A DNA stretch of 64,000 nt. Origin: Oxytricha trifallax. Lineage: Eukaryota; Ciliophora; Spirotrichea; Sporadotrichida; Oxytrichidae. The notes below the pieces were generated by a model. It saw only the letters and a list, made by a program, of their open reading frames with translations, did no database searches and was not told the DNA's origin. Below, one piece after another: positions 47,427 to 57,291 of the stretch. Made by a program: the position numbers and the translations under genes. Location: assembly GCA_000711775.1 (NCBI GenBank), contig ARYC01001321.1, positions 1 to 64,000 of the forward strand, read 5' to 3'. The first letter of the stretch is position 1; every line of letters begins with the position of its first letter.

Positions 47427-47786
47427 GGGGGTGGGGGATGTATTCTGCACTTTTTCAAGATAAAAAAAAAATTTAAGGGAAGTTTTTTATACTATAAATT
47501 TTATTTATTTTTTATTAAATTAACCTTTTTAATAACTTTTAACAAAATTCCGAACTAATTAATTACTAAAATTATACTTAATTTATTAATAAATTTGTAA
47601 ATATCTCTAATATTCCTAATGTTCTTTCAAAGCAGTTATAAATACCATCTGTTACCATTTTCTTGAACTACTTAAATGATGAATCAATATACTCTTAATA
47701 TTTAATGAGACATAAAAATATTAAATTTTTGAATTTATGAAAAATTTTCAAAATTTAACATAAATAAAAAAAGTGCACTTCCCCCC
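47427..47786. mobile_element. G-run-ended short element
   Basis: The left end GGGGGTGGGGGATG...CTGCACTTTTT and right end AAAAAGTGCACTTCCCCCC form a short imperfect inverted repeat. GAAAAAT and GAAAATT stand outside, a possible decayed duplication. The interior is not palindromic. A second partial copy runs from about 63825 to the window end. Confidence 0.5.
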
Positions 47787-47922
47787 GAAAATTAATATTT
47801 ATTAAAAATGAAAATTTTAGTAAATATTGTTAATTTTTAATTTATCTTATTCTCAAATGGATTCCTTTTTTATAAACCTAAAATACTATATTTGAATTAT
47901 AAAATACAATTATTTGCTTTTG

Positions 47923-47953
47923 AGTCTCTCATGATATGAGAACACCCATCAAT
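47923..47953 (+). CDS. Hybrid histidine kinase, MDS: H-box (31 bp)
   Basis: AGT...AAT block encoding VSHDMRTPIN, the H-box with the phospho-accepting histidine. Pointers are AGT (with 45715-45717) and AAT (with 48073-48075). Only 31 bases including pointers. Membership is certain because the joins on both sides stay in frame and complete the HisKA motif. Confidence 0.85.
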
Positions 47954-48072
47954 CATTAAATTAAAAGTATTTTTAGATATACATTTTTTTATAAATTTTT
48001 AGATACTTTATTTTCAAAATAATTAGATTTAAAAGATTATAAGGAAATGCAAATCTGCTTTTATAAATTATT

Positions 48073-48120
48073 AATGCTATCACTGGTCTCATAGAGGGAA
48101 TTGAATAAATGGTTATTAAT
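48073..48120 (+). CDS. Hybrid histidine kinase, MDS: first HisKA helix
   Basis: Begins with pointer AAT (48073-48075) and reads NAITGLIEGIEQMV directly after RTPI of the previous block, as in HisKA domains (RTPLNAIxG). The right edge is not resolved; the frame goes on into AT-rich DNA. The IES before it is 119 bases (47954-48072). Confidence 0.8.
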
Positions 48121-48193
48121 AAAAATAAATCAAGGCAATAAAGTAAATAATTTACATTAATTTTAAAATATGTGAAGTATTTATTTAATTTTG

Positions 48194-48798
48194 AATTGTA
48201 ATTATTATATGTTCACCCCGCCCCCCAACCTCTCCCCCACCCCAAACCGAGCCCCCCTTCCATATAAACAATTTTTATCAATATAATTTTTCTTGTCCTG
48301 CGGGTGACTATTGCATATATTGATTTATTTTTATTTGATTCACTACATCATTCAACATTTTTGTGTACATGCTCCCATAGAAAATATTAAAAAATAAAAC
48401 AAATGATTTTTATATATAATATTAAATGTTATTAGATAAGAAATTTTTTCAGTAACATTCATATTATTGTACTTTTAATAAGTTAACCATAAATTTCTAA
48501 AAAAATATACATTCCTGTTGAATAAGTAAATTTATGGTTAACTTATTAAAAGTACAATAATATGAATGTTACTGAAAAAATTTCTTATCTAATAACATTT
48601 AATATTATATATAAAAATCATTTGTTTTATTTTTTAATATTTTCTATGGGAGCATGTACACAAAAATGTTGAATGATGTAGTGAATCAAATAAAAATAAA
48701 TCAATATATGCAATAGTCACCCGCAGGACAAGAAAAATTATATTGATAAAAATTGTTTATATGGAGGTGGCGAGGTGAACATTAAATAATTACAATTC
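48194..48798. mobile_element. Palindromic element 4, with a C-rich insert in one arm
   Basis: Left arm 48194-48499 and right arm 48528-48798 match almost perfectly. The right arm reads TGGAGGTGGCGAGGTGAAC, where the left has GTTCACCCCGCC plus about 35 more C-rich bases (48221-48262). The palindrome centre is near 48514. It lies in the IES between the two HisKA helices of the histidine kinase gene. Confidence 0.85.
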
Positions 48799-49104
48799 AT
48801 ACAATAGAGAGAAAAATACAAATTTTGATTTATTTATTTTATAGATTTATGGCATTTTTAAATGACAAATAATTAAATTAATAGGGATTTAATTATATTT
48901 TTCTTATCAAACTAAAACTTTAAATTATCAAGTTAACAATCTTATATCATTAAAAAATTAATAAAAATATTGTTAAATTAAAACACAATATTCCAAATCA
49001 ATTTTATTCAATAAATACTAATGAAGAAGGCAAAAAATTAATCAAAGTTATAAAGAACTCATCCAAAATATTATTGTTCTTTATTTTATAAAATTATTGA
49101 TTTT

Positions 49105-49261
49105 TATTACCTCCATATTGATATCATTAATAATACATCATAATTTTAATTATTTTTCTTAGTGAATGATATTCTAGACTTTTTCAAGCTTAAAAATGGA
49201 AAATTCAAATCACGTCTTTTTAAAACTGATGTTAAGGCAGCAGTTAATGAACTAATAGATA
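49105..49261 (+). CDS. Hybrid histidine kinase, MDS: second HisKA helix
   Basis: Reads YLHIDIINNTSQFQLFFLVN, DILDFFKLKNGKFKSRLFKT, DVKAAVNELID. The NDxLDFxKxxxGK pattern is the end of the HisKA/DHp domain. Left edge unresolved. It ends with pointer TA (49260-49261), paired with TA at 49366-49367. Confidence 0.85.
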
Positions 49262-49365
49262 AACATTATTATTTATTTCAATAAAAAAATAGTTATCCCT
49301 ATAATATATTATTTATATTGCTTTTTTTAATAAATTTTATTATACTTTTAGTAGTTTTATAAGTT

Positions 49366-49555
49366 TATGTTTGAATTAGTGGCTATAGAGAAGAAAGTAG
49401 AATTGAAAGCTGAAGTTGCAGAAGACATTAACAGTTTACTATTGATTGACAAGTAGCGATTGCAATAAGTCCTAATTAACCTGGTATCAAATTCTTTAAA
49501 ATTCACAATTGAAGGATATATCACAATTTAAGTATCATATGATGCGGCAGATTTT
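49366..49555 (+). CDS. Hybrid histidine kinase, MDS: N-box of the ATPase domain
   Basis: Starts with pointer TA; the join reads ELID-MFELVAIEKKVELKAE. It contains DKQRLQQVLINLVSNSLKFT, the N-box that binds ATP-Mg. It ends with pointer ATTTT (49551-49555), paired with 50079-50083. The IES before it is 104 bases (49262-49365). Confidence 0.9.
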
Positions 49556-50078
49556 TAATTATTAATATCAATTTTAATTATAGTTTTTTCAAGTAATTTA
49601 TCATCTAAATCTATAAATAAATTTGACTTTTTTTATAAAAAGCAGAAAATTTTTGAGTGTAGCACCTGAAAAGCAAATATTTTCTTTTTTACCCTCCCTA
49701 AAACTTTGTAACTTCTTGAAAAAATATATAATTAGGCATTCATAATTAGACAAAACTTTTTTCAATTTATTCAAAACCCAATTTGAAATAGCAACATCTC
49801 ATTAAATAAATAACCACTTTTGTAAACTCATATTTTTTAAAAACTCCTAAAGTTTTTTTTAAAAGATAAAATGTATTATGAATGCGTTTTTTATTATTAA
49901 ATTTAATTTTAAATTTTTAAATCAATAATTAAAAATTTAAGTAGTTTTCAATACAAAACATTGTTATTATTGCTAAATACATTTTATTTGACTATTTATT
50001 TAACTTCACCATGTACTCAAAGAATTTTAAGAAGGGTTTAAACATAAAATATTTTTTCTTTTCAAATTTCCCCCAAAC
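49556..50078. other. IES inside the histidine kinase ATPase domain
   Basis: 523 bases, AT-rich, flanked by pointer ATTTT. Its removal joins SYDAAD to FINVKVVDTGVG in frame. It starts with a TGTAGCACCTGA-like motif near 49658 that resembles the arm of palindromic element 2, perhaps a remnant. Confidence 0.8.
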
Positions 50079-50400
50079 ATTTTATAAACGTGAAAGTAGT
50101 AGACACAGGAGTAGGTGTGAAATCAGAAGATTAAGAGAAATTGTTTAAATTATTTGGAAAACTCGATCAAACACTCTCAATAAATACCAAGGGCATTGGC
50201 CTTGGCTTAAATATATGCAAGAAAGTTGTAGAAGCCTGTGGAGGAAAGATTCATCTTGAATTAGATTTATTTGTTTTAAAAAAATTCTCTTTAAAATCAA
50301 ATAATGTGTCGGATTGAAGAAGTCTAATTTGGTTGAGATAATCATGAAAGACATTAATTCTTAAAAAGTTATGAGCACATTAAATTTACCTAAACGTCAA
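50079..50400 (+). CDS. Hybrid histidine kinase, MDS: G1, F and G2 boxes
   Basis: Reads FINVKVVDTGVGVKSED (G1), QEKLFKLFGKLDQ (F box), TKGIGLGLNICKKVVEACGG (G2), KIHLEL. These complete the HATPase_c domain. The right edge is uncertain. After an AT-rich stretch a shifted frame reads VGLKKSNLVEIIMKDINSQK (50309-50368), which may be the next block. Confidence 0.9.
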
Positions 50401-51322
50401 ATTTTTTTGTCTAATCATTAATATTATTTGTATATTATTAATATTTCTCTTAGAAATAATTTACGCATTTATTCTCTAGTTTTATCTTATAAATTTACAT
50501 TTAGTTTGAAACATTAAATAAAAGATTATTTTACATGCTCAAAAGTGAACATACTTTTTAAATCACAAACTAATAAAATCTCGGCTCACAAGGTTTATTA
50601 AATAAAGCAAAAAGTCATATTCTTATGATTTGGAAATATTTCTGAGGATTAAAAAACCTCTTAAATTATGAAATTATACATTAATTATTATAATTACTTG
50701 AAAATTAATATCTAGAATGTGGAAAAAAAAATCCAAAAAAACATTTTAGCCGTCATTTTAGAATTGAAAAAATTAGATCAAGATAATCTAAAACATTTTT
50801 ACGCATAAAATAATAGGATTATCTCACTTAAACATCATAAAATTTGTATGATAAGATGCACTTTTGAATAAAAATATAATATTTTTGTTTAAGTGAATAT
50901 ATAGTGTTATTTGGTTTAAGTTTTGAGTTTTTCTTAGATAGTTTTCTGTGAGAACTAAGAAGATTAATTAGCAAACTTTTTTATGATTCCCGTTTAAAAA
51001 AACTACTATAAATACTTATCAAACTCTTCGAATTTTCATTAGAAGGTATGTCTTAGTGAATATGTTCTACAAACTATTATAATCAAACTGAGATTTGAAT
51101 ATCTTTCCTTTAAATACTTTGAAAAATGAAATTAAGTTTCTATAACTAAATAACTTAAAAAAGCATCATTTAACTCTGTTGTAATGCTAGATAGTTAATA
51201 CAAATTATATTGTAAAATAAAAAAGAATTCTTTGTATAAATTAACACTTGAAATTGGTACAAAATAATTAAATTAAATTCAAGCAATACTCAAAAATTAT
51301 TTCAATAAAATCCATTAAATAT

Positions 51323-51586
51323 AAAACCTTGTTAATCAATTAAGAATGAAGATTGGGGATTAAGATTAATAAAGTAAAAATACATTTATTATTGGCGTTA
51401 ATTATTAAAGTTTCGGCTAATTATTAAAAACATTGGCTCGAATAATTGTCTCTATAAAATAAACCAAATAGAGTGTGTAAATTTATTTTTAGCCTAATTA
51501 TATTTAATTACAGCCAATAATAAATATATTTTAATTTTATTAATCTTAATCCCCAATCTTCATTCTTAATTGACTAACGGGGTTTT
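51323..51586. mobile_element. Small palindromic element, relative of element 1
   Basis: Arms AAAACC...GAATGAAGATTGGGG (51323 onward) and CCCCAATCTTCATTC...GGTTTT (to 51586). The loop has ATTGGCTCGAATAATTGTCT, like ATTGACTCAATTAATTGTCT in the loop of element 1 (about 3162-3182). Both also have a GGGGATTAAG motif in the arm. It lies in an IES of the histidine kinase gene. Confidence 0.75.
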
Positions 51587-51647
51587 ATAAATACATCTAT
51601 ATATTAAAGAATCAAACTACTAGGAAGGAGCCGCTTTTTGCTTTTCA

Positions 51648-51900
51648 ATGAAGGCATATATGGACAAAAGCCAAGTTTCTCGCAAAGATTTCGAGGTAAT
51701 CTCTGAAAGCAATATAAATTCTAGAAAAGCTTCTCTACAAAGTAATAAACTTCACGATACAGATGAATTAGTTGAAAAGGACAAAATAGATTAAAATGAC
51801 AATAGCAATAATCAGAAATATATATTACTGGAATACCAAAATTATATATTGAATTAAATAATTATTGATTTAATTAGAGGTATTTTAAGTTGGGTAGGTT
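51648..51900 (+). CDS. Possible histidine kinase linker MDS
   Basis: ATG 51648: MKAYMDKSQVSRKDFEVISE, SNINSRKASLQSNKLHDTDE, LVEKDKIDQNDNSNNQK. Hydrophilic and low complexity, on the right strand and between the ATPase and receiver blocks, so it would suit a linker. No junction is resolved; membership is inference. Confidence 0.45.
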
Positions 51901-52209
51901 GATTTTGATATTTATTAGATAAAAAAATGATATTAATATTAACTTAAAAAGTGAGAAATAAATTTTTCATTAGAATATAGGTTAGTAAATATATAAACAT
52001 TTTGAATATCTTACCTAGTAAATCATTTTCCTTAAACAAAATAAATTCTTAAAACCTATACATGCTTTTTAATTCATATCAATTTGTGCAATTTTAAAAA
52101 TTAAGATAAAATTTATACTTTTGAATTGTATTTTATTTTTTTCTATGTAAATTCAATTTAGTGCTACACTGATTAATGAATTATAAAATTTTTATGAGCA
52201 TTTTAATAA

Positions 52210-52640
52210 TCATGCTCTTTATCGGTCGTTCTAAATGTCAAGTAAATCCTCTTATGACCGCGTAAATTTTTCTCCCTATACCACTGGAAATCCTTCAACC
52301 TATCCATCCACAAATATATTGATTTATTATAAAATATTTCTTTTTTAAATTTCTTATCTGAAATTTATATACTCTTTTAGCAATACAAGTATCATAACGC
52401 TTAAGTTTAAATTTATAGGCTAGTCTTTAACACTAGTAACAGCAAGATTTACCCATGATTTAATCACCTCGTTCTCCTTCACTGGAAACATAGCACTCTT
52501 CTGTTCAGTTTCATCAAGCTATTATTTAACAATAACCCTAAATTTCTCATTAACAATTGCAATAACAGCATTCACGATTGTCTTAAAATTTAAGGTAGTC
52601 TCAGTAATAATAAATATCTCATTGCCCTTGTGCTAATAGA
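52210..52640 (-). CDS. Unknown coding block inside the histidine kinase gene, opposite strand
   Basis: The minus-strand frame reads SEVYQHKGNEIFIITETTLN, FKTIVNAVIAIVNEKFRVIV, KQQLDETEQKSAMFPVKENE, VIKSWVNLAVTSVK, and after an AT-rich part VEGFPVVQGEKFTRSQEDLL, to TGA 52212-52210. Its composition is clearly protein-like, while the plus strand here is not. It sits in DNA that is eliminated from the kinase gene. It may be an MDS of another gene, or a germline-limited gene. No domain is recognised. Confidence 0.55.
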
Positions 52641-52739
52641 CCTCAGATATTGATTGTTGATGATAATGTATTCAATATAATCACTCTTTAAACTATTTTG
52701 GAAATGCAATTTAAACAAAGGGTTGAAAAAGCTACAAAT
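52622..52739 (+). CDS. Hybrid histidine kinase, MDS: start of the receiver domain
   Basis: Reads CPCANRPQILIVDDNVFNII, TLQTILEMQFKQRVEKATN. The DD pair is the acidic pocket of a response-regulator receiver. It ends with pointer AAT (52737-52739), paired with 52797-52799. Left edge uncertain and next to the minus-strand block. Confidence 0.9.
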
Positions 52740-52796
52740 CTTAAAAAAAAGAATTTCTTGTAATTTAATTAATTAAATCATATTAATTTATAATTG
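52740..52796. other. Short IES in the receiver domain (57 bp plus pointer)
   Basis: Very AT-rich, flanked by AAT. Removal joins VEKATN to GLEGINKVKE in frame, as expected for a receiver (ATNGxEAL). Confidence 0.85.
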
Positions 52797-52921
52797 AATG
52801 GTCTTGAAGGTATAAATAAGGTCAAGGAAAGATAAATGTAGAATTTGGCATAGCCATGTATATGTGGTTTGTAAAACTAAAACTTTAAGATTATATTTAT
52901 GGATTGTAATATGCCTATAAT
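52797..52921 (+). CDS. Hybrid histidine kinase, MDS: phospho-accepting Asp
   Basis: Begins AAT (52797) and reads NGLEGINKVKERQMQNLAQP, CICGLQNQNFKIIFMDCNMPI. MDCNMP carries the Asp that receives the phosphate. It ends with pointer AAT (52919-52921), paired with 54900-54902 on the far side of a TBE. Confidence 0.9.
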
Positions 52922-53102
52922 CATAAAAATAATTTTTAATTTTGCAGGAATATTTATTGAACAATTTAATTTTTTTAAAAAAATTTAATTTAATTTTTTT
53001 TGGTGAATTTAATATGGTCAATCAAAACCCCAAACCCCTTAATGAGGTTTATAAGTGCTTTGATTTGTAGGGGATTTGTTAGGGGTTGGGGTTATTAATT
53101 AA

Positions 53103-53655
53103 ATGCGAGACAAAAATAACAAGCTTTTAGGGTATATTTATGATGAAGAATATATAAATTTAGTGTTTACTGCGCTCTGGATGTGATATAATCAGTGAAT
53201 AAGTCAAACCAGCACTCAACTATAAGTGTATTTCACTGCTCTTAAAGCAAAGTCCATCAACTGTTCGCTCACACTGTCTTATAGCACTATAATTAAATAA
53301 ATAGTAGCTAAATTCTAAGCCTAAGAGTAAGTCAAAGTTTTTATAGAAGCATATTGACTATTTTATTAATGAAAAAACTTTCAGGTATTTGGCTCACTTC
53401 TCTCTCGACCAACGAACTACTATGTTCATTGTCATTTCCCAGAATTTAAGCTCTCTGCATATTCTATTAGCCAGCATCTATAAACGAAATGGTATCTCTT
53501 ACAAAGGTGTGAATCGTATCAAGAGAGTGATTGATTTCCTTTCAATAATAATCTAAATATACTAATAATTAAATGCAGAGAGCTTAATAGAATATAATGA
53601 AATTTATAGATGTTGACAAGGCTGTTTTTACCTTCAAAACTTTCATCTAGAACTT
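53103..53655 (+). pseudogene. TBE transposase, N-terminal half (copy E)
   Basis: Start MRDKNNKLLGYIYDEEYINL. It then has TGAs and frame changes. It reads HCLIALQLNKQQLNSKPKSK, HIDYFINEKTFRYLAHFSLD and RNGISYKGVNRIKRVIDF, and is cut near the first catalytic Asp (IDVDKAVFTF). The later D and E are lost. Confidence 0.85.
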
Positions 53656-54600
53656 AAGCAATTAAACAAAAGAAATGCCAAAGAATCTTCGAAGGTGGAA
53701 GAGCTCGAACAAGCTGAAATCGCGCAACCTCCTAGGATCTGAAATCACAAAAATTATGATTAAAATTTGTTACAAAAATATTTATGTTCTGGCTTAAATT
53801 GACCGAGACAATTCAATCAAAGCTACCTTATTTTAGCAGACTCCTTTTACAATAAAATAATCAATGATTATCAATACTTATGCAAGGTCTTTCACTTTAA
53901 CTATCTCTTAAGCGATGATAAATATTAGATGGAAACCACAAATGAGTATAAATTACTCACTCAAGCAAAGTTTAAAAAGTATATAAAACTAGATGCTGTT
54001 CTTCTTGCCAAATATAATGTTACTTTCAGAATACCACTCTTTGAAAAGTCCCTCATTAAATTCATTAAAGATCAAAGGAATCATAGAATCATAGTTAGAT
54101 TCCTTTAATAGCAACTTAAATCTTACAAGGTTTAAGGAGTTTCCTAAATTAGGGTTTATTCACTGAGAATTTAAGCCAGAAAATATAATGATAAACTTTT
54201 CACCAGCAAGAGTAACATCGATTTTATCAAAGCATTAAGTTGAAGGATTAATGCTTAAAATAGTTACTGGAATTCTAGTCTAACCAGAAAGAGAAGACTA
54301 GAGTGATGCAAACTTTCAATAGCAATTGTGAGCTATGGCAACAATTAAATTAGAGTTTGATGTGCCTCTCAATGATTATTACTTAACATGGTGCGAGAAA
54401 AGATGCTAAGCATAAAATAAGCAATTTATTGACAAAACAAGAGTCTCTCAATCAATGAAACAAATGGCAGAGTCAATAATAAATAATAAAACCAAACTAA
54501 ATATCAGTCATGTCAATAGAGCATATAGAATTGTGGTTAAGTAAGATAAACATTAGACCTCTCCCACATGATCTTAAGTATATTTTGAGTGTTTAAATTA
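53656..54600 (+). pseudogene. TBE kinase gene, C-terminal part (copy E)
   Basis: Begins in the coiled region after the fingers (QLNKRNAKESSKVEELEQAE). It then has decayed kinase sequence with TGA in the HRD position (FIH-TGA-EFKPENIMI) and further frame changes. It ends near the terminus. Not functional. Confidence 0.85.
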
Positions 54601-54899
54601 AATAAGTTTACAATGTATTTTACATTAAAACCTATAAATAACCATTAACGAATTTCATACAAATCAAAGCACTTTAAACCTCATTAAAGGGGGTTTTGGA
54701 GTTTTGATTGTCAAATCCTCTCTCTGATACCTCACTTCTTAATGGAAGTTTCATTTAATAATAAATAGTGAATATTGAGATTAATGATTAATTAATTACT
54801 AAAATAGCCCTCCTTTTTTAATTTATCCTTTTTTTCCTGATAATTTATACTTAATAAGTTTTAAATTTTTTCACTATAAATGAATAGATATATTTATTG

Positions 54900-55113
54900 A
54901 ATGGATGGATTTGAGGCTACTAGATCTATCAGAAAGCTTCCTGGCATAGATCAACATGAACTTGTGATTATAGCTTTAACAGCAAATGCAAATAAATCTT
55001 TCAAAAGTAAATGCTTTTAAGCTGGAATGGATGAGTTTCAAACAAAGCCAGTCACTTCTGATTAACTAAAGAGTTTGCTCACCTAAAGAGGAATTTATGG
55101 ATAAGATATATGA
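54900..55113 (+). CDS. Hybrid histidine kinase, MDS: receiver C-terminus and stop
   Basis: Begins with pointer AAT and reads MDGFEATRSIRKLPGIDQHE, LVIIALTANANKSFKSKCFQ, AGMDEFQTKPVTSDQLKSLL, TQRGIYGQDI, TGA 55111-55113. ALTAN has the conserved Thr, and TKPV the conserved Lys. In-frame TAAs are Gln. This closes the gene, so the protein is a hybrid kinase with a C-terminal receiver that would pass phosphate His to Asp and on to a phosphotransfer protein. Confidence 0.95.
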
Positions 55114-56110
55114 TAATATTTATAATTTGAAGTAAATTAGCAAATTAAATTAATAATTTAGATATAAAAGATTCTTGTACGAAGGTCTTTTGATAAATTG
55201 AAGAATATATTAAATTTACATTAATTCTTAATATATTTTATGAAACATTATTATTATCATAAATCATATAAAGGAATATTTAATATGAATATTTTATTTA
55301 GTATAGTTTCTTAAAGTTTGAAAAAAATTAAAGATAAATTTATGATAATTAACTTATTTACTTATTCTTAAATAAGAGTAGCTTAACAAATTCATCTTAC
55401 TAATATAATTTTCATGAATAAATTATTTATTTAAACTTTATATGTCTCTAAATTTAAATTAAATGCAAACAAAGAAATTTTTTAAATAAATATATTTTTG
55501 AAATTCTAAATTTTCTAGAAATTACGAAACAAGTTAACACCCTCGAATCAAATAAAAACTTCACAAGATTTATTTCACAACACCTACATGAGAGTTTAGT
55601 GGTTAATAGTGTTTTATTTTGGATAGAAAGTAGAGAGGATAATGGTGATGTTAAAGATTGAAATTTCAACTAAGTTTTAAACGTCACTACTAGATATCTG
55701 TTTTAATTAAGTATTAAATAGTGAATATTGAAATGAGAGCAAATCATTCACATGCATGCATACTTTTGCATAAATATTAAATGAATTCCGATAAAAGTAG
55801 TGGTTTCTCAAAATAGAATCTAGGATGTAATCATAACTCTTCGCAATTTAAGCTTCAGTCCAAACTTCTATGGGAATATAATAATATTATCTAATACTCT
55901 TTATAATGCAGTCACACTATTTAAGGTAGAACACAATTATAATAATGACAGATTTGATATAATTTAATCCAGAATAATATTAAAAATTTAGTTTGAAAGG
56001 ATTGTATATAGTAGATTTGAGCTCTGCTTAATGAGATCTTGAGAGATAATCCTTCTTATCATTCTTTACCTATACACTAATTGTTCTTAAAGGGAAGGAA
56101 ATTTTTTTTT
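55114..56110. other. AT-rich, nothing convincing
   Basis: AT-rich DNA after the histidine kinase gene. Frames here are short and low in complexity. Confidence 0.4.
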
Positions 56111-56114
56111 GAGA

Positions 56115-56295
56115 ATGGCAACTTCTGAACCAGTAAATTATTTTGATATTTCAAAACTACTTATAGCTTTTTGATTAAGGTAAATAATGGGTTAGTAAAC
56201 ATTTAAACAGCAAAATAAAAAAAGGTAAATTCATCTCTATCGGGTCCAAATGATCAAGTTAATTCATAAAAAAATATATGATAATTTAAGTTTAC
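56115..56295. mobile_element. Single decayed arm of a type 2 palindromic element
   Basis: GGCAACTTCTGAACCAGTAA and ATCGGGTCCAAATGATCAAG resemble AACACCTGAACCAGTAAC and CTCGGGTCGAAATGATCGAG in the arm of element 2 (23720-23870), in the same order and spacing. No second arm is visible. Confidence 0.6.
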
Positions 56296-56299
56296 TATT

Positions 56300-57005
56300 T
56301 TTTTTAATTTAGAGCTATGAAGTTAAATATTTAAATGCAATATTTAAATTTAAAAATATAAATAAGAGTATATTAATCTGTTTAAAAATAAAAAAATATA
56401 ACTATAAAATTGAAGAAAATAAAAATTATGGTAGCTTCCAAGTATTTATTAAAAAGAGTTAATGTTTGTTGTAAAAATTTGACATTTTTTTACTTTTATT
56501 TAGAGTATAGGAATATTTCTAAATAATAAATGAGATTATTAAAAGTTTAAGACTTTATTCGTTTAGAAAAAATCTTTTTAGATATTTAAAGTTAATTTAT
56601 TCAGTAGGATTTCCTACTGAATTAATTTGAAGATTTTAAATTTTATTAGAATAAATAGGATTTTTAAAAAAAAAAAACATTTTTTATTTGGACTATTTTT
56701 ATTTACTATTGCAAGAAAGCAGCGTATTTCTGGATATATTGTGCTGTTATCTAACCTAAACCTTGTAAGCCCTATTCCGACCTGACTTAACTTGTGGACA
56801 TGAAGTTCCCACATACAAATATATTTCAATCCCATAATCTATATCTGTAAGAATTAGAGTCATTATCATTTTGCGGTCATATATCATTATTTTGGCCTTA
56901 GAAAAATGAAAAGCAATTAAATATAGAAGAAGGTAAAAGTAATAATTAAAGATTAAGATAATAAGTATTATAATTAATTACAACTTATAATAGAAAATTG
57001 ATTGA
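56300..57005. other. AT-rich, nothing seen
   Basis: AT-rich DNA with no supported gene. TTCAGTAGGATTTCCTACTGAA at 56599-56620 is a short perfect palindrome of unknown meaning. Confidence 0.4.
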
Positions 57006-57009
57006 TATA

Positions 57010-57291
57010 ATGAAATTAAATAAGATATAATGGAAAACTATAGATGTTGACGCAGAAGGAGTCAGTTAATTAAAAAAAAAAGTAAAAAAATGATATCTAA
57101 AATTTATTTTTACAGATGTTCAATCTGGATCGAGCGGTGATGTGATGGGACAAGACACACAATTCATAGTGTAACAGAAAGAACTGGTAAAGAAACTTAA
57201 AACTGGAGAAATAGAGATAAATATGAAGGAGAATAGTAAAACAAAGAAACTGTTATTATATTTCATTTTTGGTTCTTGTAATAAGCTTTGA
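57010..57291 (+). CDS. Unknown small protein gene with a 51-bp intron
   Basis: Exon 1 from ATG 57010: MKLNKIQWKTIDVDAEGV. Intron 57065-57115 begins GTTAATTAAA and ends TTTTTACAG. Exon 2 reads VQSGSSGDVMGQDTQFIVQQ, KELVKKLKTGEIEINMKENS, to TGA 57289-57291. Phases match across the intron. No family is recognised. It could be one MDS of a larger gene. Confidence 0.5.

Larger units (their letters stand above)
45718..47922. other. IES between linker and H-box of the histidine kinase
   Basis: 2205 bases, AT-rich, flanked by pointer AGT. It contains a foldback element (46255-46830) and a G-run-ended element (47427-47786). Excision at AGT restores the reading frame. Confidence 0.75.
53023..54706 (+). 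mobile_element. TBE deletion derivative (copy E)
   Basis: Left end CAAAACCCCAAACCCC at 53023, right end GGGGGTTTTGGAGTTTTG at 54689-54706. Outside stand AAT on the left and ATT on the right. It is 1.68 kb: the first half of the transposase is joined at about 53655 to the middle of the zinc-finger/kinase gene, and everything between (transposase end, 22-kDa gene, spacer, fingers) is gone. Both ends remain, so it could be moved by another copy's transposase. Confidence 0.9.
52922..54899. other. IES in the receiver domain that contains a TBE
   Basis: 1978 bases flanked by pointer AAT. It holds the whole deleted TBE 53023-54706. Removal joins CNMPI to MDGFEATRSI in frame. So the TBE is part of the IES and would be removed with it. 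Confidence 0.85.

Noticed and set aside
50145-50354. Minus-strand frame of 69 codons
   Set aside because: Shadow of the histidine kinase G1/F/G2-box block on the plus strand.
52788-53021. Minus-strand frame of 77 codons
   Set aside because: Shadow of the receiver-domain MDS with MDCNMP on the plus strand.
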